A stretch of DNA of 64,000 nucleotides, taken from Streptomyces sp. R33. GTDB lineage: Bacteria; Actinomycetota; Actinomycetes; Streptomycetales; Streptomycetaceae. This document shows, in pieces, positions 8,339-15,642 of this stretch. The stretch's first letter is position 1. Each line of letters opens with the position of its first letter. Under the pieces are notes generated by a model that worked only from the letters and a program-made list of their open reading frames with translations, was not told where the DNA came from and did no database searches. The stretch spans positions 4,538,501 to 4,602,500 of the forward strand of contig NZ_CP165727.1 in assembly GCF_041200175.1 (NCBI RefSeq). Reading direction: 5' to 3'. The position numbers and the translations under genes are program-made.

Positions 8339-8818
8339 TCAGCCCAGGTCGGGGGCGTGCATGGCGCGTACTCCCTCGATGTTGCCGTCGAGGTAGTGAC
8401 GCAGGGACAGCGGGACGAGATGGACGGCGGCGATGCCGACCCGGCTGAACGGCACGCGGACGATCTCGTACTCGCCTTCGGGCTCGTCGACTTCGGGTCC
8501 GTGCCGCTGGCTGGGGTCCATGGATTCGAGGTGGCAGACGAAGAAGTGCTGCACCTTCACGCCGGTCACTCCGCCGTCGGCGATGTGCTCGACGGTGTCG
8601 ACGAAGCAGGGCACCACATCGGTGATCTTCGCGCCGAGTTCCTCGTGGATCTCTCGGTGGAGGGCGTCGACGACGGTGGCGTCCGAGGACTCCACTCCCC
8701 CGCCAGGGGTGAGCCAGTACGGGTCGACGCCGGGCTTGGTGCGTTTGATGAGGATCAGGTCGTCACCGTCGAGCAGGATCGCGCGGGCGGTGCGTTTGAC
8801 CACGGGACGTTCGGTCAT
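8339..8818 (-). CDS. NUDIX hydrolase
   Basis: A 159-residue pyrophosphohydrolase. The Nudix box is visible as GGGVESSDATVVDALHREIHEELG (about residues 38-61, GX5EX7REUXEE pattern), and the rest gives the short beta-grasp fold. Members cleave nucleoside diphosphate linkages in, for example, dNTPs, NADH or ADP-ribose; the target here is not evident. ATG 8818 gives the family length. It sits 74 bases downstream of the LysR gene on the same strand. Confidence 0.9.
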   Translation of the reverse strand: MTERPVVKRTARAILLDGDDLILIKRTKPGVDPYWLTPGGGVESSDATVVDALHREIHEELGAKITDVVPCFVDTVEHIADGGVTGVKVQHFFVCHLESMDPSQRHGPEVDEPEGEYEIVRVPFSRVGIAAVHLVPLSLRHYLDGNIEGVRAMHAPDLG

Positions 8819-8892
8819 GGGAGAAGAGTGGCCCAGACGGCGGTGTCTGAAACGCGTGTCGGCGAAACGCGCCGCACGCCGGAAGCGGAGGG

Positions 8893-9798
8893 TCACCAGT
8901 GCGCGGCGGCGCGCAGCAGCCGGTCGTGCGCACGGGCGAGGTGGGCGAGGGCGAGGCTGCCGGCCCGTACGACGAGGAACCAGGTGCGCAGCGGCGGTAC
9001 GGGCGGTTCGAGCAGGGCGACGATCTGGCCGCGGTCGAGGGCGTCCTGGCACAGGTATCGAGGCAGGACGGCGAGTCCGGCGCCGGCCCGGACGCATTCC
9101 AGCACCGCCCTGAGATCGGGGGTGACGACGGTGGCGGCATCGGGCCGGGTCCCGGGGCGGGTCTCGAAGACCGCGGCCCAGTAGCGGGCGACGAGCGGCA
9201 GGGTCTCGTGGACCTCGACGAGCGGAATGCCGTCGAGGGCGGCGGGTCCGGTCTCGCGCAGCCGGTCCGGATCGACGAGGGCGGCCCAGTAGGGCGCGGC
9301 GACCAGGACGTGCTCCTCGTCGCACAGGGCGGTCGCACTGAACAGCCCGCCGCGCGGCCGGGCGGTGGTGATGACGAGGTCGTGGTGCCCGGCGGCGAGC
9401 CCGTCGAGGGCCTCCTCGGCGCCGGTCTGCAGGACGGTGCGCAGGGTGTGGCCCTGGCCGACGAGCGGTGCGAGGGCGGGCAGGACGCGCAGGCACAGGA
9501 ATTCGGGGGGACCGGCGAGGTGCAGGGTGCGCAGCGCACCGGCGGCCTCCCGCTCCGCCTCGGTGATCCGAAGCAGGGCGTCGAGGTGCGGGGCGGCCTT
9601 GTGGGCGAGTTCGTCGCCGACGGCGGTGGGGGTGACCCCGCGGGCCCTGCGGTGGAACAGCGGTCGGCCCAGCTGGCGTTCGAGCGTGCGGATCTGGGAC
9701 GTGACGGCGGGCTGAGACAGCCCGAGCAGCGTGGCGGCCCGGGTGAACGAGCCCGCCCGGTGCACGGCGACGAAGGTGCGCAGCAGGGCCAGGTCCAT
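8893..9798 (-). CDS. LysR family transcriptional regulator
   Basis: A 301-residue regulator. The N-terminal winged helix-turn-helix is clear (FVAVHRAGSFTRAATLLGLSQPAVTSQIRTLERQLG, residues 9-43), followed by the type 2 periplasmic-binding-like effector domain. An AT-rich patch with ATAAATATGCCGAT lies immediately upstream (about 9828-9843) and is a candidate autoregulatory site. The adjacent upstream gene on the same strand is a PLP enzyme rather than a divergent target, so the regulated gene is not obvious. Confidence 0.9.
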   Translation of the reverse strand: MDLALLRTFVAVHRAGSFTRAATLLGLSQPAVTSQIRTLERQLGRPLFHRRARGVTPTAVGDELAHKAAPHLDALLRITEAEREAAGALRTLHLAGPPEFLCLRVLPALAPLVGQGHTLRTVLQTGAEEALDGLAAGHHDLVITTARPRGGLFSATALCDEEHVLVAAPYWAALVDPDRLRETGPAALDGIPLVEVHETLPLVARYWAAVFETRPGTRPDAATVVTPDLRAVLECVRAGAGLAVLPRYLCQDALDRGQIVALLEPPVPPLRTWFLVVRAGSLALAHLARAHDRLLRAAAHW

Positions 9799-9924
9799 GA
9801 AGGCCCCTCTCGGTGGGGGCCTTCAACTATAAATATGCCGATAGGCCCCTGTCGTTACCGTGATTGGACTCTGACGCTGGGTCAACTAGCCTTGAGCGCG
9901 TGGTTCTTCGCGCGCAGAACCCGG

Positions 9925-9959
9925 GCGGTCCGAGCCACTAGGGGGGAGGCTCGGACCGC
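9925..9959 (-). terminator. Strong hairpin terminator downstream of the PLP enzyme gene
   Basis: Perfect 12-bp arms GCGGTCCGAGCC (9925-9936) and GGCTCGGACCGC (9948-9959) with an 11-base loop, just past the stop of the 9977-11170 gene. It separates that gene from the LysR gene. Confidence 0.8.
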
Positions 9960-9976
9960 TCCATGTCTGCACCCGT

Positions 9977-11170
9977 TCAGGCGCCGGCGCCCGCGGTGTC
10001 GAGGGCGCGCAGCACGTCCGCGACCAGGTCCCCGGTGTCCTCGGCCCCGGCGGACAGGCGGATGAACCCCTCCGGTACCGGGTCGCCGCCCCACCGTCCG
10101 CGCCGCTCCGCGGTGGACCGTACGCCGCCGAAGCTGGTGGCGTCCTCGACCAGGTGCAGGGCTGCCATGAAGCGTTCGGCGTGCTCGCGGTCCGGCAGGG
10201 TGAAGGAGACGACGGAACCGAAGCCCCGCATCTGCCGGGCGGCCGTTTTGTGCGACGGATCCGCGGGCAGCCCGGGGTAGCGCAGCCCGGTCACGTCCGT
10301 ACGGTCGGCCAGTGCCTCGGCGACGGCCAGCGCGTTGGCCCACTGGCGCTGGGCGCGCAGCTGGATGGTGGCCAGGGAGCGGTGGGCGAGCCAGGCCTCC
10401 ATCGGGCCGGGGATCGCTCCGACGATCTTGCGCCAGCGCCGGACGTCGGCCGCGAGCTGCGGGTCGCGGCAGACGACGTAGCCGAGCAGGAGGTCGCCGT
10501 GGCCGGTGAGGCCCTTGGTGCCGCTGGCGACGGAGAAGTCCGCGCCGAGTTCCAGGGGGCGCTGGCCGAGCGGGGTGGCGAGGGTGTTGTCGACGGCCAC
10601 GAGGGTGCCGCCCGCGTGCGCGGCCTCGACCAGGCGTCGTACGTCGCACACGTCGAGCCCGGGGTTGGACGGGGTCTCGATCCACAGCAGCCTGGCCCCG
10701 GAGAGGACGGCGAGCTGCCCGTCGTCGCCGGTCGCGGCGGTGCGGACGTGGATCCCGTACGCCTCCAGCTGCTCGCGGACCAGCGGCAGCGCCTGGTAGC
10801 CGTCGTTGGGCAGGACGACGGTGTCCCCGGTGCGGGCCTGGGAGAGCAGGACGGCGGAGACCGCGGCCATGCCGGACGCGAAGACGATGGTGTCCACGCC
10901 GCCCTGGCCGGGGGCTTCGAGTTCCCCGATGGCCCGTTCCAGCAGGGTCCAGGTCGGATTGGTGTCGCGGCCGTAGGTGTACGGGCCCGTCACGTCGCCG
11001 GGGAGGTGGAAGTGGGCGGCGAAGACGGGGCCGGGCAAGGGCGGTTCGTTCTTGACCGGCTCGGGCAGCCCGGCGCGCACGGCACGGGTGCCGTCGCCCG
11101 GCCCGCCCGTCCGGGCGGCCCCGGCCGCTGCTGTTGCTGCCTGGTCGGCCTGGTCGGCCTGGTCGTTCAC
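9977..11170 (-). CDS. Cystathionine gamma-synthase/lyase family PLP enzyme
   Basis: A 397-residue PLP-dependent trans-sulfuration enzyme (Cys/Met metabolism family, fold type I). Recognisable features are YGRDTNPTW near residue 65, FASGMAAVSA (PLP phosphate loop), VDNTLATPL and the catalytic-lysine segment SGTKGLTGHGD. These enzymes make or cleave cystathionine or related thioethers in the cytoplasm. Synthase and lyase cannot be separated by eye. The GTG start has an AAGGAG ribosome site. The first 30 residues are low complexity and open with three DQA repeats; the conserved fold begins at about residue 28. Confidence 0.87.
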   Translation of the reverse strand: MNDQADQADQAATAAAGAARTGGPGDGTRAVRAGLPEPVKNEPPLPGPVFAAHFHLPGDVTGPYTYGRDTNPTWTLLERAIGELEAPGQGGVDTIVFASGMAAVSAVLLSQARTGDTVVLPNDGYQALPLVREQLEAYGIHVRTAATGDDGQLAVLSGARLLWIETPSNPGLDVCDVRRLVEAAHAGGTLVAVDNTLATPLGQRPLELGADFSVASGTKGLTGHGDLLLGYVVCRDPQLAADVRRWRKIVGAIPGPMEAWLAHRSLATIQLRAQRQWANALAVAEALADRTDVTGLRYPGLPADPSHKTAARQMRGFGSVVSFTLPDREHAERFMAALHLVEDATSFGGVRSTAERRGRWGGDPVPEGFIRLSAGAEDTGDLVADVLRALDTAGAGA

Positions 11171-11251
11171 GCGGTGTGCTCCTTCACTGCCTCACGTACG
11201 GGAATCCGGCAGGCCCGCACTCGCCGCCTCGACGAGAGCGTCGAGTCCGGC

Positions 11252-11632
11252 TCAGTTCTTGTCGGGCAGAGCCATGTTCACGGCCCAGGAAACGACGGAG
11301 ATGATCAGGCCGCCGACGAGCGCGGTCCAGAAATTGTCGACGTGGAAGCTGAGGTCGAGCTGCGTGGCAAGCCAAGAGGTCAGCAGCAGCATCAGGGCGT
11401 TCACGACGAGGGTGAACAGTCCCAGGGTGAGAACGAACAGGGGCAGCGAGAAGAACTTCACCACGGGCTTGACGATGATGTTCACCAGGCCGAAGACCAG
11501 TGCGACCAGGATCAGCGCGAGAATCCTGCGGCCAAGGGAACTGTGGTCGTCGAGCGTGATGCCGGAGAGCAGCCAGATGGCGACGGCCAGGGCTGCGGCG
11601 TTCGCGAGCGTCTTGACTACGAAATTCGTCAT
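11252..11632 (-). CDS. Phage-holin-4 family small membrane protein (YvlD-like)
   Basis: A 126-residue protein with four predicted transmembrane helices (about residues 5-25, 35-60, 64-90, 100-120), including the family signature NIIVKPVVKFFSLPL followed by LGLFTLVVNALML. Despite the family name it is a widespread chromosomal membrane protein of unknown role, not evidence of a prophage. It is transcribed divergently from the cupin gene. Confidence 0.85.
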   Translation of the reverse strand: MTNFVVKTLANAAALAVAIWLLSGITLDDHSSLGRRILALILVALVFGLVNIIVKPVVKFFSLPLFVLTLGLFTLVVNALMLLLTSWLATQLDLSFHVDNFWTALVGGLIISVVSWAVNMALPDKN

Positions 11633-11721
11633 GTGTCTGATCGTGGCAGAGAAGATCCCGGTGGGACATCAGCAGATCAGCGGATGCCAGGGAACGCGAG
11701 AGAGCAAGGGGCACAACGAAG

Positions 11722-12039
11722 ATGAAGGCCTTCCGGCTGGACGAGCTCGAGGCGGAGCGGCTCGCGAACGACGGCGCGTATCTGCAGTTCCTGCGCGAAC
11801 GGAACATGTCGGTCGGGCTGTACGCGCTGGACGCCGGGCAGAGCGACCCACAGCTGCCGCACCGGCAGGACGAGGTGTACTTCGTCGTGAGCGGCCGTGC
11901 CTCGATCACCGTCGGGGAGGAGACGACGACGGTGGCCCGCGGCAGCGTCGTCTACGTCCCGGCCGGGGTGGTGCACAAGTTCCACCACATCAGCGAGGAC
12001 CTGCGGGTACTGGTGGTGTTCTCCCCGCCGGAGGCATAG
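11722..12039 (+). CDS. Cupin domain protein
   Basis: A 105-residue single-domain cupin. The two conserved cupin motifs are visible: HRQDEVYFVVSGRASITVG (motif 1, residues about 46-65) and PAGVVHKFHHI (motif 2, His metal ligand). Small cupins bind a metal and act as isomerases, dioxygenases or ligand sensors; none can be chosen here. A GC-rich hairpin follows it at 12102-12121. Confidence 0.88.
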   Translation: MKAFRLDELEAERLANDGAYLQFLRERNMSVGLYALDAGQSDPQLPHRQDEVYFVVSGRASITVGEETTTVARGSVVYVPAGVVHKFHHISEDLRVLVVFSPPEA

Positions 12040-12101
12040 CCGGCAGGCCCCGGAGCGAGGGTCGGATCCCTGGTCCCCCTAGGGGGCGGATCAGGGGACT
12101 C

Positions 12102-12121
12102 CGGGGGCTCGCGGGCCCCCG
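12102..12121 (+). terminator. Hairpin downstream of the cupin gene
   Basis: Arms CGGGGGC (12102-12108) and GCCCCCG (12115-12121). It lies just 3' of another palindrome, CCCCCTAGGGGG at 12075-12086. Together they form a strong structured region before the next promoter. Confidence 0.6.
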
Positions 12122-12184
12122 GGCGCCTTCGCGGCCTCCTAGCATCGAGAGCAGGAAGTCACGGCTCAGGAAGAGGTTGAGGAC

Positions 12185-12412
12185 ATGGACGGTATCCGAG
12201 AGACATTCGCAGGCATGCCCTGGTGGGTTAAGTGGGTCGCGATCCCGCTTCTGGTGCTCTTCGTCTTCGGTGGCGTCATCACCAGCATCCTCGGTGCCCT
12301 GATCGGGTTCGCGTTCAAGCTGCTGCTCTTCGTCGGCCTCGTCGGCGGCCTGGTCTTCCTCGTGAAGAAGTTCAGCGGCAGTGGTACGAAGTCCTCGTCC
12401 GGCGACTGGTAG
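12185..12412 (+). CDS. DUF5326 family small membrane protein
   Basis: A 75-residue protein with a short amphipathic N-terminus (GIRETFAGMPWWVKWV), two adjoining hydrophobic segments (about residues 18-38 and 40-60) and a short basic, Ser-rich tail. It matches the Streptomyces DUF5326 type, of unknown function. The ATG follows GAAGAGGTTGAGGAC, a reasonable ribosome site. A hairpin with CCCCGGG/CCCGGGG arms follows the stop. Confidence 0.8.
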   Translation: MDGIRETFAGMPWWVKWVAIPLLVLFVFGGVITSILGALIGFAFKLLLFVGLVGGLVFLVKKFSGSGTKSSSGDW

Positions 12413-12413
12413 G

Positions 12414-12433
12414 CCCCGGGGTCAAGCCCGGGG
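12414..12433 (+). terminator. Terminator hairpin after the DUF5326 gene
   Basis: Arms CCCCGGG (12414-12420) and CCCGGGG (12427-12433) with loop GTCAAG, 2 bases past the stop. It isolates the small gene from ssgR. Confidence 0.7.
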
Positions 12434-12600
12434 ATTAACCCAGGCGGGGGAACGTGAGGTGGCAAACCGCTCACACCGCGGGAATGGGCGGATAGGGTGG
12501 CAATCTGTGCCGTTCTCCTGGGTTGAAGGCCGGTAGCGCCGCCCTGACCTGCGGCAATCTCCAGTTCGAGCCGAGCGCGACCTCCAGGTACCACGGCATG

Positions 12601-12619
12601 TGCGGGGGCGGCCCCCGCA
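12601..12619. promoter_or_regulatory. Hairpin in the ssgR upstream region
   Basis: Perfect 8-bp arms TGCGGGGG and CCCCCGCA with a 3-base loop, 45 bases before the ssgR start. It may be a leader structure in the ssgR mRNA. The remaining upstream sequence (12434-12600) shows no ORF or recognised site. Confidence 0.4.
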
Positions 12620-12663
12620 GGGCTGGCCCTCCCAAGGCCCGCCGCCACGCCTGGGGGTGAGCT

Positions 12664-13434
12664 TTGTCTTCGGTTCACAATGCCGGTGTGCCAACGCTGA
12701 TCGGTTCGGTGCAGCGAGCGTTGAGACTGCTCGAAGCAGCGGGCTCCCACGGCGAGGGAGCCCCGGCGAAACAACTGGCGCGCGAGGCCGGGCTCCCGCT
12801 CCCCACCGCGTACCACCTGCTGCGCACCCTCACCCACGAGGGCTATCTGCGGCGCGAGGGCGGAGTGTTCGTTCTCGGCGCCGCTGCAGGCCGGCTCGCG
12901 GGCGGCGGACTGCAGCAGAAACGTCGCAGCATGATCCTCGACTCCCTCGCGCACTTCCGCGACGCGGTCGGGGCCCCCGTCTACTTCGCGGTGTTCCGCG
13001 ACGGTGAGATCGAGCTCATGGGCGTTTCGGACACCCCGGCCAGCCCTGCCGTCGAGGAATGGGCCGATTTCCGTGCGACCGGGCACGCGCACGCCATCGG
13101 GCAGTGCCTGCTGGCCCAGCTCGACGAGGAGACGCGCAAGGACTACTACGACCGGCATCCGGTCGAGGCCGTCACCCAGTACACCGTCCGCGACCAGCGC
13201 GCCCTGGAAGACCGGATCGGGTCCCTCGGTCGCATGCAGCCGGTTACGGAGAGTCAGGAGTACGCGCTGGGCACGGTGTGTGCAGCCATCCCCATCACGG
13301 TCGGCGATACCGCCGCAACCATGGCGATTTCACTGCCTTTGCACCAGGCGGATCAATTGCTGTGTGTGGTCGATCGACTACGGAGTGAAGTAGGCGCGCT
13401 GTTGAGCACCCTCTCGTTCTCTATCAGTATCTGA
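12664..13434 (+). CDS. ssgR: IclR-family regulator SsgR, activator of ssgA
   Basis: A 256-residue IclR-type regulator: winged helix at about residues 12-75 (VQRALRLLEAAGSHGEG, LPTAYHLLRTLTHEGYL) followed by the IclR effector-binding domain (AIGQCLLAQL, YALGTVCAAIPI). It directly precedes ssgA, the arrangement known in Streptomyces, where SsgR activates ssgA transcription during development. The start is taken as TTG 12664 behind GGGGGTGAGC; a GTG at 12688 is the alternative. Identity rests on family plus neighbour. Confidence 0.88.
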   Translation: MSSVHNAGVPTLIGSVQRALRLLEAAGSHGEGAPAKQLAREAGLPLPTAYHLLRTLTHEGYLRREGGVFVLGAAAGRLAGGGLQQKRRSMILDSLAHFRDAVGAPVYFAVFRDGEIELMGVSDTPASPAVEEWADFRATGHAHAIGQCLLAQLDEETRKDYYDRHPVEAVTQYTVRDQRALEDRIGSLGRMQPVTESQEYALGTVCAAIPITVGDTAATMAISLPLHQADQLLCVVDRLRSEVGALLSTLSFSISI

Positions 13435-13531
13435 AAACTCACTCCTTGTGATCTGCAAGCGCGTCCACCACCCTTGTCAAGAGGGCCCTGGGGGATCATT
13501 CCTGGCCACTTCCACTACAGCGGGGTAGTCA

Positions 13532-13981
13532 ATGCGCGAGTCGGTACAGGCAGAGGTCATGATGAGCTTCCTCGTTTCCGAGGAGCTCTCGTTCCGGATC
13601 CCGGTGGAACTCCGGTACGACACCCGTGACCCCTACGCGGTGCGCCTGACGTTCCACCTTCCCGGAGACGCGCCCGTGACCTGGGCGTTCGGCCGGGAAC
13701 TCCTCCTCGACGGCATCAACAAGCCGTGCGGTGACGGCGATGTGCACATCGCCCCCACCGACCCTGAGGAGCTGTCCGATGTCCACATCCGGCTCCAAGT
13801 CGGCTGCGACCGGGCCCTGTTCCGCGCCGGCGCCGCGCCGCTCGTGGCGTTCCTCGACCGCACCGACCGGCTTGTTCCGCTCGGTCAGGAGCGCAACCTC
13901 GGCGACTTCGAGGGCAACCTCGACGAGGCGCTGGACAGGATCCTGGCCGAGTCGCGGCAGAACGAGCAGAACGCGGGCTGA
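13532..13981 (+). CDS. ssgA: Sporulation and cell division protein SsgA
   Basis: A 149-residue SsgA-like protein (SALP), an actinomycete-only family. SsgA marks sites of septation and branching and is needed for sporulation-specific cell division; overproduction causes hyphal fragmentation. The sequence after MSFLVSEELSFRIPVELRY shows the SALP signature FHLPGDAPVTWAFGRELL and VAFLDRTDRLVPLGQE. ATG 13532 gives MRESVQAEVMMSF, while the conserved part begins at MSF (13562), so a shorter start is possible. It is 97 bases from ssgR and convergent with the YibE/F gene. Confidence 0.93.
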   Translation: MRESVQAEVMMSFLVSEELSFRIPVELRYDTRDPYAVRLTFHLPGDAPVTWAFGRELLLDGINKPCGDGDVHIAPTDPEELSDVHIRLQVGCDRALFRAGAAPLVAFLDRTDRLVPLGQERNLGDFEGNLDEALDRILAESRQNEQNAG

Positions 13982-14032
13982 CCGGACCGGACAAGCCGAG
14001 CCGCCCCGGGCCCCCGAGCCACCCGGGTCTTC

Positions 14033-15430
14033 TCAGCGCTTGCGCCGCCGTCCCCGGCCCCGGCGGACCGGCCCAGGGGCCGCCGCTCCGGCCGGGGATC
14101 CCGGTCGGTCGGCAGAAACCACCAGCGCGGCAAGCGCCGTTGTCACCGGGACCGAGGCCACCAGGCCGATGGACCCGACGAGTGTCCGTACGATCTCCTC
14201 CGCGACCAGCTCGCTGTTGGCCACCGAACCCATGCTGCTGTTCGCGATCGAGAACAGCAGCAGCAGGGGCAGCGCCGCGCCCGCGTAAGCCAGTACCAGG
14301 GTGTTGACCACCGATGCGATGTGGTCGCGGCCGATCCGGATGGCCGCACGGTACAGGGAGCGGGACCCCATCGCCGGGTCGGCCTGGTGGAGTTCCCAGA
14401 CCGCCGAGGTCTGGGTGACCGTCACATCGTCGAGCACCCCCAGAGATCCGATGATCACGCCTGCAAGCAGCAGGCCGCTCATGTCGATGTCCGGGTAGAG
14501 CCCGTGGATCAGGCCGGTGTTGTCGTCGGTGTTGCCGCTCAGGAACGCCCAGTCGACGAACACCGAGCCCAGCAGCCCGATCAGCAGCAGCGAGACGAGC
14601 GTGCCCAGGACGGCGACGGAGGTACGGGCGCTCAGTCCGTGGCACATGTACAGCGCGATGAGCATGATGGCGCTGGCGCCGATGACGGCAACGAGCAGCG
14701 GGTTCGAGCCCTGCAGGATCGCCGGGAGGATGAAGAGCGTCAGCACGCCGAAGCTGACGACCAGCGCGACCAGCGCGAACACGCCACGCATCCGGCCGAC
14801 GACGACCACCGCCACGGCGAAGAGCCCGGCCAGCACCGCCAACGGCAGCTTGCGGTTCACGTCGATCACGGAGTACTGGAGATCCCGGGGCGCGTCCGGC
14901 GCGTATGCGACGACCACCTCCTGGCCGTTCTCCAACTGCCGTGGAGCGCCCGGCTGGACGATCTCGAAGAAGGTGCGGCCCTTGTCGGATCCGGTGCCGA
15001 CCTCGATGGTGGCCTTCTTGCACTCGCCGGTCTGCGCGGCCTGGGCCTCGCGGCCCTCCGGGGTGGAGACGTTGCCGGTGGGCGGCACCTGCGAGGCGTT
15101 CACGGATTTGCAGTCGACCTGTTCGAGCGCGACGACCCGGCCCTGCTGGGTCTGCCGGTCGAACCCCACCCCGGAGCGCTCGTGGGCGGGAGCGCCGCCC
15201 GGCCAGAGCACCACCATGCCGGCGAAGACGGCGACGGCGAAGGGGATCAGTACGGCCGCGATGACCTTGCGCAGGTGCTTCGAGACGGGCGCCGCCGGCC
15301 CGTGGCTGTGGGAATGACCATGGGAGTGGCCCTCGGAAGGGCCGTGGTCGTGCCCGGCGGCCGCGTGGGCGTGGTCGGTGTGACCCGTGGGCTCGGGGTG
15401 CTTGGGGGGAGTCTGCGGCGAGGACGTCAC
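14033..15430 (-). CDS. YibE/F family integral membrane protein
   Basis: A 465-residue membrane protein. A His-rich cytoplasmic N-terminus (repeats of HSHGHSHSHG within the first 50 residues) precedes one helix, an extracytoplasmic domain of about 130 residues, and then seven or eight helices with the family motif GSLGVLDDVTVTQTSAVWEL. Function is not established; the His tail suggests metal binding but this is inference. GTG 15430 (VTSSPQTPP) is chosen, with ATG 15463 as a longer alternative. It is divergent from the thiC riboswitch region and ends with a very basic tail. Confidence 0.86.
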   Translation of the reverse strand: MTSSPQTPPKHPEPTGHTDHAHAAAGHDHGPSEGHSHGHSHSHGPAAPVSKHLRKVIAAVLIPFAVAVFAGMVVLWPGGAPAHERSGVGFDRQTQQGRVVALEQVDCKSVNASQVPPTGNVSTPEGREAQAAQTGECKKATIEVGTGSDKGRTFFEIVQPGAPRQLENGQEVVVAYAPDAPRDLQYSVIDVNRKLPLAVLAGLFAVAVVVVGRMRGVFALVALVVSFGVLTLFILPAILQGSNPLLVAVIGASAIMLIALYMCHGLSARTSVAVLGTLVSLLLIGLLGSVFVDWAFLSGNTDDNTGLIHGLYPDIDMSGLLLAGVIIGSLGVLDDVTVTQTSAVWELHQADPAMGSRSLYRAAIRIGRDHIASVVNTLVLAYAGAALPLLLLFSIANSSMGSVANSELVAEEIVRTLVGSIGLVASVPVTTALAALVVSADRPGSPAGAAAPGPVRRGRGRRRKR

Positions 15431-15512
15431 CGGCAGATCATCGCAAGAGTTGAGGGGGCCCACTGTTCAGCACGCCACAGATGACGCTAGCGTGGGGGCA
15501 CCTTTGCACAAC

Positions 15513-15634
15513 GCGGGAGCTCGGAGCACCGGGCTGAGAGGGCGCTGATCACCGTACGCGCAGTACACATGCGTACGGGAAGAGGCTGCGTCGACCGCCG
15601 AACCTGTTACCGGGTAATGCCGGCGTAGGGAGAT
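15513..15634 (+). promoter_or_regulatory. TPP (THI-element) riboswitch of thiC
   Basis: The leader contains the conserved pyrimidine-sensing segment GGGCTGAGAGG near 15531-15541 and the pyrophosphate-sensing segment CCGAACCTG with CGGGTAATGCCGGCGTAGGGA near 15598-15631, separated by a variable stem. This is the TPP aptamer. It ends at the thiC ribosome site, so control is most likely by sequestering that site when TPP is bound, giving feedback on thiamine synthesis. Confidence 0.95.
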
Positions 15635-15642
15635 CAGGTCTC

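Noticed and set aside
11252..11632. Holin-family protein as evidence for a prophage
   Set aside because: The family is a common chromosomal membrane protein and no phage structural, integrase or lysin genes are nearby.
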